From positions 24,704,422 through 24,768,421 of the forward strand of contig CM055109.1 in the NCBI GenBank assembly GCA_029204225.1: a DNA stretch of 64,000 nt. The letters are read 5' to 3'. Shown piece after piece: positions 10,516 through 20,056 of the stretch (its first letter is position 1; every line of letters starts with the position of its first letter). The position numbers and the translations under genes were made by a program. Under the pieces are notes generated by a model. The model was given only the letters and a program-made list of their open reading frames with translations. It was not told where the DNA came from and made no database searches. This DNA is from Diphasiastrum complanatum. Taxonomy: Eukaryota; Streptophyta; Lycopodiopsida; Lycopodiales; Lycopodiaceae.

Positions 10516-13500
10516 ATGTCATCCATGGGTGGATATTTGATGGAATCAAGTGAGAGACTCACTTCCACAAATTATTCCATTTGGAAAGTGAGAATGGAAT
10601 CACTCCTAGTGATCCATGATCTATATGACATAGTTCAAGGAGTAGAGGAAGAGCCTCAAACTCCCCAAGAACAAGCCAAATACAAGAAGAGAGCAAGATT
10701 AGCTCTACATTGCATAAAGTTAAATGTATGCAATGACCTCTTGAAAGAGGTGTCTTCTTGTACCTCATCCAAAGAGGCTTGGGATTCATTAAAGAGCATT
10801 TATGAATCCAACAATACTTCAAGAATCCTCATGCTAAGAAATCAAGTTTTCCAAAGCATGAAAGGAAGTGGAGAGAGTGGACAAGAGTATGTTCTTAGGA
10901 TCAAATCTCTTAACAAGGAGTTAAGTGCAATAGGAGAGAAGATCCAAGATCAAGAACTAGTACAAATCATTTTGAATGGTCTAAGTGATGAGTTTACCAA
11001 CTTAGTCCAATCATTTGCCATTCAAGACTCTCTTCCATCCATTGAAAAGTTGCACAATGTTCTTGTGGCCGAGGAGAGTAGGCTTCTACACCTCAAGACA
11101 AGAATGGATAGCATGTCACTTAATGGAGGAGAGGAGAAAGCTAACTTTACATCTAAAGGCAAGAAAAAGCAAAATCCATTCAAGAAAAATCAAGGCAAGG
11201 AGGCCGAGATGAAGAATGGAGGATCTACCTCCAAAGGCAAAGTGAAGAACAAGGCAAAACTAAAGTGTTTCTTTTGTGGAAAGAAAGGACACTTTGCCTC
11301 AGAATGCTACTTGAAGAAGAATCAACAAGCCAAAGGAGATCAAGGGAACATTGCTCAAGAGGAAGAATATGAGGATGGATTCAACACATCCTTAATGGTT
11401 GCATCTACACCAACTTCAAGTCAAGACACATGGTGGATAGATAGTGGGGCTAGTTCCCACATGTCCTTTAACAAGCATTATTTTTCTACTCTTCTATCTT
11501 GTAATGACTCTAAGAAGTCAATATACACTGCTAGTGATCAAGCATGCAAGATAGATGGCATAGGATCTATACCTCTTTGTTTAGGCACATCTAAAAGGAT
11601 AGATCTAGATAATGTTTTGTATGTTCCTACCATTTCAAGAAACTTGCTTAGTGTAGGACAATTAATGGACAATGGACTAGATGTACATTTCAAGAATGGA
11701 GTTTGTTCCATCTTGAAAAATGATAAGTGCATAGCTAGTGGCATTAAGCAAGGTAGACTTTTCAAGTTGGATGCTAATGTTGCAAGTGAAAGTGTGAACT
11801 TGGCTAGGGAGGAGCTAACTCAAGTGGAGCTTTGGCATAAGAGATTAGGCCATCCTAATCTTCAATCTATGGAGTCAATGGCAAGCAAGGAACTAGCTCT
11901 CGGCCTACCAAGAGCTTTCAAGAAGTGTGGAAAAATGTGTGAGGCATGTGGCCTTGCAAAGTCACACAAATCTTCTTACAAGAAATCTTCATCAAGATCT
12001 CTCTCTCCCTTGGATCTCATACATTCTGATATACATAGTCTTTCACATGCAAGTAATGGAGGTGCCTTGATGTATGTAACTTTTATAGATGATTGTACTA
12101 GATTCACATGGATTGAGTTACTATCAAAGAAAAATCTTGTTTATGAAGCTTTCATTAAGTTCAAGTCTCTAGTAGAGAAACAACTTAGTACTTCTATCAA
12201 AGCACTAAGATGTGATAATGGAGGAGAGTACACCTCCAATAAAATGAAAGACTTTTGTGAGATCAATGGTATTAAGTTACAATACACTTGTTCCTACACC
12301 CCTCAACAAAATGGGGTGGCCGAGAGGAAAAATAGGAGTCTATGTGAGTGTGCAAAGTCCTTGAGGCTTGATGCATCACTTCCCATCTCATTTTGGGGAG
12401 AAGCCATAACATGTGCTAATTATTTGTGTAATAGACTTCCTAGTAGTGCTATAGATGGGATCTCACCTTATCAAGCCTTGTTTGATAAGAAACCCAATGT
12501 AAAATATTTTAAGATCTTTGGATGTACTTGTTATGTACACATTCCTTTGGAGACTAGAAGGAAAGAAGATGCTACCTCCTTCAAAGGAATCTTTGTTGGC
12601 TATGGAGAAAATAGCAAGGGATATAGGATATATGATCCTACATCCAAGAAAGTAAAGGTAAGCAAGGATGTACTTTTTGATGAGTCACAATTTGCTAAGA
12701 GCTTGTCAAATGGATCTAACCCATTGTGCATTGAAGATCTTGACAAATCCGAGGAGGATCTTGACAAACCCGAGGAGGATCATGACAAACCCGAGGATGG
12801 AGATTTGGATCCAAGTCAAAAGGGGCCAAGAAGATCATCAAGGAGCAAGGCCGAGCCCTCAAGGCTTACCTATGTGGACAAGGGAAAGCAAAAGGAAGGC
12901 TCTACATCTTCTACCTCTTACTCTTTTTTAGCTACATTGATTGAAGAACCATCATCTTTTGAAGAAGCATGTAAATCTAAAGTTTGGAGAGATGCAATGC
13001 AAGTAGAGTATGATGCATTAGAAGAAAATCATACTTGGAATCTTGTAAATCTTCCAAGAGGAAAGAAACCACTTGCATGTAAGTGGATTTATAGAATTAA
13101 GTACAATCAAGATGGATCTATTAGTAAATACAAAGCTAGGCTTGTTGCTAAGGGATTTCTTCAAATAAAAGGATTGGATTATGAAGAAACACTTGCACCT
13201 GTAGCTAAGCTTGTAACTATTAGATTAATCATTTGCATTGCTACTTTGTTCAAATGGGATCTCTACCAAATGGATGTGACAAATGCCTTCTTGAATGGCT
13301 TCTTAGAAGAGGAAATCTACATGATGCAACCCGAGGGCTTCATCAAGATTGGTGAGGAGCAAAAGGTGTGCTACTTAAGGAAGAGCCTATATGGCTTGAA
13401 GCAAGCACCTAGAGCTTGGTACTCTAGGTTGCATGATTTTCTCTATTCCCTTGGCTTTGTACTAAGTGCTTATGAACCTTCTTTATATTTCAAATGTAAT

Positions 13501-14496
13501 GAAGGAAAGATCATCATTTTGGTTCTTTATGTTGATGACATCATTATGACAGGAAATGATGATGATGGCATAGGCAAAGTAAAAGTTGACTTATCTAGTG
13601 AGTTCAAGATGGTAGATCTAGGCTTCCTAAAGTTTATACTTGGGATAGAAGTGTCTAGAAGTAGCAATTGTACTTTCATAAGTCAATCTAAGTATGCTAC
13701 TTCCATTCTTGAAAGATTTGGTATGAAAGATTGTAAGGGGATTGACACCCCTATGGAGCATGTTGTGAAAGCAACTAATGAAGGTGATGAAGCATCCTTT
13801 GAGGACATCACTCTCTTTAGGAAGCTTATAGGCTCTCTAATCTATTTAACCATCACTAGACCTGACTTAAGTTTTTGTGTAAGCAAGTTGAGTCAAAGTA
13901 TGCAAGCTCCTTTAATTCATCATTGGAAAAGTGCCAAGAGAGTACTTAGATATGTTTCTAGTACTAGATTTTTTGGTATACTTTATGAAGGATCTAACTT
14001 GCACTTGAGAGCCTACTCGGATTCAGATTTTGCAGGTGACAAGATGGATAGGAAGTCCATTAGTGCATTTGCAACATTTCTTTGTGGAGGAGTGATATCT
14101 TGGCTTTCCAAAAAGCAAGATACAATCTCACTATCTTCTTGTGAAGCCGAGTACAAGGCATTGACTTCAACAACCAAAGAGCTCTTATGGCTAAGAAGAC
14201 TCTTGATGGAACTACATGTGCTAGAGGCCGAGGAGATCCCTTACATATTTTGTGACAATCAAGCTTCTCAACAAATTGCTTCAAATCCTATCTTCCATGC
14301 TAGAACAAAGCATATTGAGATAGCTCACCACTTTGTGAGGGAGAAGGTACAATCCAAGGAAGTGCAACTACATCATGTACCATCATCCGAATGCATAGCT
14401 GATATCTTAACCAAACCATTGTCCAAAGATCCATTTTTTAAGTTAAGATATGCTCTTGGAATTGTAGATAGATGTACACTAGATTTGCCAAGTTAG
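10516..14496 (+). CDS. Element B gag-pol polyprotein, full length (1326 codons)
   Basis: One uninterrupted frame encoding the whole copia polyprotein, which is expected to form cytoplasmic particles, reverse-transcribe the element RNA and integrate the cDNA. Domains in order: gag starting at SSERLTSTNYSIWKVRMES; zinc knuckle CFFCGKKGHFASEC at about 251; protease WWIDSGASSHM at about 306; integrase zinc region HKRLGHP with CEAC; integrase core acids in LIHSDIH (about 502), CDNGGEY (about 567) and NGVAERKN (about 600); RT with DVTNAFLNG (about 920) and the catalytic YVDD at nucleotides 13528-13539; RNase H with SDSDFAGD (about 1170), SSCEAEY (about 1208) and ADILTKPL (about 1294). All key residues I can check are present. 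Three 7-residue acidic repeats lie between integrase and RT. Confidence 0.97.
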   Translation: MSSMGGYLMESSERLTSTNYSIWKVRMESLLVIHDLYDIVQGVEEEPQTPQEQAKYKKRARLALHCIKLNVCNDLLKEVSSCTSSKEAWDSLKSIYESNNTSRILMLRNQVFQSMKGSGESGQEYVLRIKSLNKELSAIGEKIQDQELVQIILNGLSDEFTNLVQSFAIQDSLPSIEKLHNVLVAEESRLLHLKTRMDSMSLNGGEEKANFTSKGKKKQNPFKKNQGKEAEMKNGGSTSKGKVKNKAKLKCFFCGKKGHFASECYLKKNQQAKGDQGNIAQEEEYEDGFNTSLMVASTPTSSQDTWWIDSGASSHMSFNKHYFSTLLSCNDSKKSIYTASDQACKIDGIGSIPLCLGTSKRIDLDNVLYVPTISRNLLSVGQLMDNGLDVHFKNGVCSILKNDKCIASGIKQGRLFKLDANVASESVNLAREELTQVELWHKRLGHPNLQSMESMASKELALGLPRAFKKCGKMCEACGLAKSHKSSYKKSSSRSLSPLDLIHSDIHSLSHASNGGALMYVTFIDDCTRFTWIELLSKKNLVYEAFIKFKSLVEKQLSTSIKALRCDNGGEYTSNKMKDFCEINGIKLQYTCSYTPQQNGVAERKNRSLCECAKSLRLDASLPISFWGEAITCANYLCNRLPSSAIDGISPYQALFDKKPNVKYFKIFGCTCYVHIPLETRRKEDATSFKGIFVGYGENSKGYRIYDPTSKKVKVSKDVLFDESQFAKSLSNGSNPLCIEDLDKSEEDLDKPEEDHDKPEDGDLDPSQKGPRRSSRSKAEPSRLTYVDKGKQKEGSTSSTSYSFLATLIEEPSSFEEACKSKVWRDAMQVEYDALEENHTWNLVNLPRGKKPLACKWIYRIKYNQDGSISKYKARLVAKGFLQIKGLDYEETLAPVAKLVTIRLIICIATLFKWDLYQMDVTNAFLNGFLEEEIYMMQPEGFIKIGEEQKVCYLRKSLYGLKQAPRAWYSRLHDFLYSLGFVLSAYEPSLYFKCNEGKIIILVLYVDDIIMTGNDDDGIGKVKVDLSSEFKMVDLGFLKFILGIEVSRSSNCTFISQSKYATSILERFGMKDCKGIDTPMEHVVKATNEGDEASFEDITLFRKLIGSLIYLTITRPDLSFCVSKLSQSMQAPLIHHWKSAKRVLRYVSSTRFFGILYEGSNLHLRAYSDSDFAGDKMDRKSISAFATFLCGGVISWLSKKQDTISLSSCEAEYKALTSTTKELLWLRRLLMELHVLEAEEIPYIFCDNQASQQIASNPIFHARTKHIEIAHHFVREKVQSKEVQLHHVPSSECIADILTKPLSKDPFFKLRYALGIVDRCTLDLPS
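12736..12798 (+). repeat. 21-bp in-frame triplet repeat in element B gag-pol
   Basis: Three consecutive 21-base units encode DLDKSEE, DLDKPEE and DHDKPED. They fall in the variable linker between integrase and RT, which tolerates length change, so the frame is kept. Confidence 0.85.
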
Positions 14497-14509
14497 AAGT
14501 GAGGAGGAG
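14497..14509 (+). promoter_or_regulatory. Element B polypurine tract
   Basis: AAGTGAGGAGGAG lies directly between the gag-pol stop codon (TAG, 14494-14496) and the 3' LTR. This is the expected plus-strand primer site. Confidence 0.88.
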
Positions 14510-15371
14510 TGTTGAAAATTGTCACTTCTCACTTGACATTGGTTCATGTAAATATTGATCAAACATTAGAATATGTTGATGATATGATTTCACACGTGTG
14601 GAGCATGTTCCCATGTGTGAAAGGATGTACTTTTCATGTTTGTATATATCCAAATTGATTTTGTATCATTCTAGTTAGTGTGAACATGAAATGACTAGTT
14701 TTTAGTCAAGTTGACTAGTCACCTACAAATTAGCTTTTCCTTGCATGTGCATGAGTAAATGCTCCCACATGGCAAGTGGATGTTCACATGTGTGTATAGA
14801 GTACTAGAAGATAAGAGTTGACCATTTTCCTTAGATCCTATTTTGTAGGGAATATTCCTATATTCTAGGAGACTAGCTTTTTGGATTTTAGTCATATTCT
14901 AGAAGGTCAACTATTGGATAAGGATCAAGGATGGATCAAATGGATAGATATGAGTGATGTGGCACTCTTCACACGTGTGAAGGCCTGCTGGACTGTACCA
15001 GACTCATGGATGTACTTGATCCATAAAAGGATCATCATTTTGCTAAGAAAATTGATGAGACTTTTGCACTCTACACTTTTGTGAGATTTCTAGTCATTTG
15101 TCTTGTGATTTTTATGCATGATTGCTATCTAGTATCATTGTACTTGTTGTTTCAGGTGCAGGCCGTACAGTGGACAGTACTCCACACGTGTGAAGCCGCT
15201 CTCACTAAAAAATGATGTGTTGATCCATTGCTCTTGCTTAAATCCAAGTGTAGTGAATCTAGATCAAGATCTAATGTGTAGAACTTGATAGATTCATTGA
15301 TTAAGCAACCAATAACTCTCTATGATTGTAAAGTACAATCATTATTGTCCTAAAAACTGTAAAATTTATCA
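14510..15371 (+). repeat. Element B 3' LTR
   Basis: 862 bases, matching the 5' LTR with one substitution. It is followed by the second CAAAG target duplication at 15372-15376, after which element A's pol frame resumes. Confidence 0.95.
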
Positions 15372-15376
15372 CAAAG

Positions 15377-17260
15377 AAGGGTGTGTTTGTTTGCTATAGT
15401 GAAGTAAGCAAGGCTTACAAAGTGTACATTCCTTCTACAAAGAAAGTTGTCATAAGTAGGGATGTCATCTTTCATGAAGAGAATGTTTCCAATGTTGTTG
15501 ATGTTGATGTTGATGTGCCTACTAATCATCATGATGTGCAAGATGTCTTGGATGAAGATGGAGATGCCACTCCAAAGCAAACTTCAAGGAAGACTCAAAG
15601 GCAAAGGGCTAAGCCATCAAGGCTAACCTATGATGAAAAAGGAAAGCAAGTGGTGGACAACTCTAACTTTGCTTTTCTTACCTCTTTTGATGAACCAACT
15701 TGTGTAGGTGAAGCAATTCAAAAGAAGGAATGGATCCAAGCCATGGATCATGAGCATCAAGCACTCATCAAAAGCAACACATGGAGGTTGGTAAAGCTTC
15801 CAAAGGACAAGAAGGCAATTGGTTGTAAGTGGATCTTCAAGATCAAGACAAATCAAGATGGATCAATCAACAAGTACAAGGCAAGGTTGGTGGCAAAGGG
15901 GTATGCTCAAGAATATGGTATTGACTATGATGAGACCTTTGCACCCGTGGCAAAGATGGTAACTATTCGAATCCTAATCTCTCTTGCAACTCTTTATGAT
16001 TGGGATATGTGGCAAATGGATGTTACTAATGCCTTCTTGAATGGTGATCTTGAAGAAGATATTTACATGGAGCAACCCGGGGGCTATGTTTCACATGATG
16101 AGCCTAATCATGTGTGCTATCTCCAAAAGAGTTTGTATGGGCTAAAGCAAGCACCAAGGAGTTGGTATGCTAAGCTCAATTCCTTCTTACTTTCTCAAAA
16201 CTTTGTTATGAGTGAGTATGATCATTCTCTCTACTTTAGATTGAATGAAAATGATATCACTTTACTTTTGATCTATGTTGATGACATTATCTTAAGTGGT
16301 GGTAACAATCTAGATATAGATGAAATCAAGATGGCACTCAAAAGAGAGTTTGAAATTCAAGATCTTGGTAAACTTCATTATATCTTAGGAATAGAGATTA
16401 TTAGAACTTCTAAATCTACATTCATATGTCAAGAAAAGTATGTTAACTCTATTCTAAAAAGGTTTCATATGGAAGATTGTAAAGTTGTTTCTACTCCTAT
16501 GGAATCAAATGTAAAGCTAACTACAAGAAGTAATGAAAGATCCTTCAAGGACATTACTCTCTATAGAAAGCTAATAGGATCTCTTATATGGTTAACCATC
16601 ACAAGACCTGATCTAAGCTTTGTGGTTGGTAAACTAAGTCAATTTATGCAAGATCCTAGTGAGGCTCATTGGAAGCTAGGAAAGAGAGTACTTAGATACA
16701 TCTCGGGATCTAGAGATTTTGGCATCTTGTATGGAGGTACTACACCTAACCTTTGTGGATTTTCAGATTCAGATTTTGCAGGTGATCAAATGGATAGGAA
16801 GTCAACAAGTGCCTTTGCAATCTATCTTGGAGATGGAGTGGTCTCATGGCTATCAAAGAAGCAACCAACTATCTCTCTATCTTCCACCGAAGCCGAGTAC
16901 AAGGCATTAACAACATGCACCAAGGAGATTCTTTGGATCAAGAGGATGTTATTGGATCTTCACTTGCTGGAACCAGAGAAGACTCCAATCATACTTTGTG
17001 ATAACCTTTCAGCCCAAAGCTTGGCAAGCAATCCTGTTTTTCATGCAAGGAGCAAGCACATTGAGATTGCTCACCATTTTGTGAGAGATCAAGTCATTGC
17101 CAAAGAGGTGGAGCTTCAACATGTCTCTTCAAAGGAGTGTGTGGCTGATATCTTCACCAAACCATTGGGAAAGGACCTATATTTAATGCATAGATCTAAT
17201 CTTGGAATGTGCTCAAAGACTATGTTGAAACTAGCATCCAATGTTGAAGAGGGAGTGTGA
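15377..17260 (+). CDS. Element A pol, C-terminal part (integrase tail, RT, RNase H)
   Basis: Continuation of A's gag-pol after element B, in phase with the upstream part across the target site. It opens with the GVFVCYSEVSKAYKVY block that normally follows the integrase core. RT motifs are DVTNAFLNG near 16018 and YVDD at about 16273-16284. RNase H motifs are SDSDFAGDQMDRKS near 16764, SSTEAEY near 16879 and ADIFTKPL near 17145. No stop or frameshift is visible. The stop codon TGA at 17258-17260 lies inside the first five bases of the 3' LTR, so the purine tract itself is translated. Separated from its start by element B, this part is presumably not expressed as a polyprotein. Confidence 0.93.
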   Translation, partial: KGVFVCYSEVSKAYKVYIPSTKKVVISRDVIFHEENVSNVVDVDVDVPTNHHDVQDVLDEDGDATPKQTSRKTQRQRAKPSRLTYDEKGKQVVDNSNFAFLTSFDEPTCVGEAIQKKEWIQAMDHEHQALIKSNTWRLVKLPKDKKAIGCKWIFKIKTNQDGSINKYKARLVAKGYAQEYGIDYDETFAPVAKMVTIRILISLATLYDWDMWQMDVTNAFLNGDLEEDIYMEQPGGYVSHDEPNHVCYLQKSLYGLKQAPRSWYAKLNSFLLSQNFVMSEYDHSLYFRLNENDITLLLIYVDDIILSGGNNLDIDEIKMALKREFEIQDLGKLHYILGIEIIRTSKSTFICQEKYVNSILKRFHMEDCKVVSTPMESNVKLTTRSNERSFKDITLYRKLIGSLIWLTITRPDLSFVVGKLSQFMQDPSEAHWKLGKRVLRYISGSRDFGILYGGTTPNLCGFSDSDFAGDQMDRKSTSAFAIYLGDGVVSWLSKKQPTISLSSTEAEYKALTTCTKEILWIKRMLLDLHLLEPEKTPIILCDNLSAQSLASNPVFHARSKHIEIAHHFVRDQVIAKEVELQHVSSKECVADIFTKPLGKDLYLMHRSNLGMCSKTMLKLASNVEEGV

Positions 17261-17910
17261 AAATTGTCAACATTTCCTAGCTAGTTTGAGGCCTAAATTG
17301 GCTAAAATTGTAAATAGTTTTGGTTCTGGAGTTTCACACGTGTGAACCAGGCCACAATGTTTTTATTTACTGTATTTTTTCAGTATGATGAAGTGTCAAA
17401 CTTCATACCCTTCAAAATGAGACCATTTTGATGTATTTTGGTCATATAAGCCATTTTTAGCTATTTTTCCTATATAGGGAATATCTAGGGTCAAGTACCT
17501 TCTAGAGAGAGGAGAGAGAGTCATCTTCCTCATCCATAAATAGTAGGGAAGTCGTGGAGAACAGGTTGGAGAAACCTTTTGTATGCTTCATTGAGATCAA
17601 TAGATCATTGTCATTGTTTCTTCCTCCATTGAGAGCATTGTTGTGTGTATTGTCTTCAAGCTATTGTATATGATCTTAGGTGCTTTCCAAAAGTGATAGG
17701 CTGATGTATTATGGACTGTATAATGCTATTTTGGGCCGCACTTGATGTTTATGGAAGTTTCCATTTGTGATAAATGCTTTTTGATCAAGTTCTTTGCATT
17801 CTAGGTAGCATAGAATGTGTTGCCAATTCCTAGCTTATGTAGTTTGGAGTGCAAGCATTCAAGCCAATGATCTTGGAGTTTAGATCCACTTAGGATCTGT
17901 ATTTTTCACA
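17256..17910 (+). repeat. Element A 3' LTR
   Basis: 655 bases, preceded by the purine tract GAAGAGGGAG at 17246-17255 and followed by target duplication CATCA at 17911-17915. A palindrome TTCACACGTGTGAA lies at 17333-17346. Confidence 0.95.
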
Positions 17911-17915
17911 CATCA

Positions 17916-18438
17916 TACGTCCGAATTGGCTTGCAACACCACAAAACCGCAAAACACCACACAACTATAACAAACCTGCTAATGCGCAACAATATAGAAA
18001 AGTCTCTAGTTACCGTAGTCAAACCAAAAAATCTATTATTGTTGCCCTTATAATCTAATTTTTGTTCCCTTCTTTCCCTTTCCCATGAAATTCCTCCTCG
18101 CTTTTTGTAAGAAACATTCCTAACTATGTATAGTATCTTGAATCAACAACCATGTACACATACAATTGATTATCAACCACATTTCATTCATCATATTTTG
18201 GTATTCAAAATGATGTCCAACTATAGCATAATATTATTGTTTACAATTTAGTCATGCGTCTTCCACAACTGCTTGCTACATAAAGCAGGCCATACAATAT
18301 GAGTAGTCCAACAAAATTTCACAACACCATGTTGATGGCAAATAACTGGTACTCTGTGTTCTAGATTTCGAATTCTTGCATCTGTTGTCTTGCTCATTCC
18401 GCCATCTGTTGTTATCCTTTCCAAATCAATTATTGTAA
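17916..18438. other. Intergenic stretch, no gene seen
   Basis: AT-rich sequence to the right of element A's target site. I see no coding or transposon signal except that it leads into the dispersed duplication starting near 18439. Confidence 0.4.
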
Positions 18439-18811
18439 ATTTACCGGGTCGCCAAACTCCTCATCAATGGTCGCGTCATTAGGCTATCTCCTGTGTCACA
18501 GAGGTCTCCTTGGTATGTCCTCGTCAGCCATGTCTTCCTTACAACATTCATAACAATGGAACAACAAATTATCCCCACTCAACTTACAAGCTCCAACCCA
18601 TGATCTTTACTTCACAATTGATCAATACACTACAATCTCAATGCATTTGCTATCGAAGGTCTTCTTGAGATCGACGCAAATGGTAATATTATTGTTCCAA
18701 AGTTGACCTTTTAATGAGCTAACCAACGCCATTGCTAAACGGGACACATATACCACCTCATTCTTAGTTACTACTTAATGCTAGCACCCGTCGGCTCATT
18801 TTCTGAGAGAG

Positions 18812-19100
18812 AAGGATGTCGAATTATGTTACTATCATACCGATAACATGTTGGCTGATATTCCAACAAAGCCTTTGCCAAAGGGTAAACACATTACCTT
18901 AGTATGGTACCTTAGTTACTGTGTTATGATAGAGATTCCAAGGACTATTCAGACTCAGATTGGGCTAGAGAAACAGATTCTAGAAAATCCACCTTTGGCT
19001 ACCTATGCTTTATTGTAAGAGGACCAATTTCATGGAACAATCGAAAGCAAAATTCATTTCCTTGTCCATTACTGAGTCCGAATATGTTGCAGGCTAAAAG
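18812..19100 (+). pseudogene. Scrambled copia RNase H scraps
   Basis: 18815-18900 reads like the RNase H C-terminus (motif NMLADIPTKPLPKGKH). The following 18945-19095 reads like an earlier part of RNase H (SDSDWARETDSRKSTFGY and GPISWN). The order is reversed relative to an intact copia protein. A third copy of the C-terminal piece lies at 19467-19548, and a fourth at 47130-47215, where it is followed by the purine tract TTAAGGGGGAG near 47250. All are short and non-functional. Confidence 0.7.
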
Positions 19101-19739
19101 CATGGTTTGGCGGTACAACATGGACTGTCGAGGACACTATCTTTTTTGGGTAGAAATGCACTCCAAAAAAATTTATTGTTTAACATTCTAAAGTGGGTCC
19201 ACTAGAGCTGAACAGACTATGTGGGCCCATCGTTACTAGGGATGCCTTAATTGCATTACCTCATGGATAGCCTCTATCAAGCTCCCTCCTAAATTCCCAA
19301 TAAGTGAAATGTACTACCAAAAGGTACAATGAAAAATGGGTTTTTTTTTTGTACCACCAATGATTACTCCAAGATTTGAAATTTCAGCAAATCAAAACAA
19401 CAATACTCCATTGCGACAATCAAAACTACTTTGTTTTTTTTTTCTCAACCCATGAGTTTAGAATAAGGATGTCGAACTAAGTTACTATCATAACGATAAC
19501 ATGTTGGCCGATATTCCAACAAAGTCTTTGTCAAAGGGTAAACACTAACCTAAATTCATTTTTCGAGTACTCCTATACAATTTAAATACTCACTCTCTAG
19601 AACACCCTACATAAATGATCAGTTATGTAAACCGATCTCCAATTTTACAAGCATTTGTATTTGGCTTCACATTAGCCTAAAAGGATTTGTGATCAACTTT
19701 AGTTCTCCAAAGCCCATACTTAAATGATACTTATCACCT

Positions 19740-20056
19740 CCAAGGTCCTTGGCCTTATCATTGGTCTATTTTCTGGTAAGTATTTAAAGGTTAGATGAAG
19801 TTCAAATTTTTTACTTAATTTTTTGTATTATGTTTTTGTTAAGCTTTAACTAATTAAATTATTGACTTTTCAATTTAGATTTGTGAATGTGATTATACTC
19901 CAATCTCAAAATTCGATTTAGCCATTGGTGGAGGATGTATCCAAATTGTTTTCTATATTGGATGAAGAATTGGTCGAGTTTTCAATGATGTGTCTTGAAG
20001 TCTACATGCTTGATGGTTGGCAAAGATTATCTAAAATTGTGAATACTAAAAAGTGA
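19740..20056 (+). pseudogene. Two exon-like pieces, copy 1
   Basis: A piece ending GGTCTATTTTCTG, followed by a GTAAGTATTT donor-like word, and a piece beginning after TTTCAATTTAG. The second contains an open frame of about 44 codons (words LVEDVSKLFSILDEEL and MLDGWQRLSKIVN) ending in TGA. The same arrangement is kept at about 47520-47925 with a better first piece. I do not recognise the protein. The reading phase between the pieces is not consistent without a frameshift. Confidence 0.35.

Larger units (their letters stand above)
9058..15371 (+). mobile_element. Ty1/copia retrotransposon B, apparently intact
   Basis: 6314 bases, inserted in the integrase/RT linker region of A. LTRs at 9058-9919 and 14510-15371 are both 862 bases and differ at one position by eye (T at 9601 against G in the right copy). 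The target duplication is CAAAG at 9053-9057 and 15372-15376. A primer binding site, a single full-length gag-pol frame and a polypurine tract are all present. This is the youngest insertion in the window by LTR comparison, consistent with its nested position, and the best candidate for an autonomous element. Confidence 0.97.
5161..17910 (+). mobile_element. Ty1/copia retrotransposon A, split by element B
   Basis: LTRs at 5161-5815 and 17256-17910 are each 655 bases and differ at three positions by eye. The flanking 5-bp target duplication is CATCA (5156-5160 and 17911-17915). A TGGTATCAGAGC primer site follows the left LTR, and a purine tract GAAGAGGGAG precedes the right one. The domain order gag, protease, integrase, RT, RNase H is that of Ty1/copia. 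Removing B plus one copy of its target duplication leaves about 6.4 kb with the pol frame in phase across the joint, so A looks to have been full-length and coding-competent when B inserted. Confidence 0.95.
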
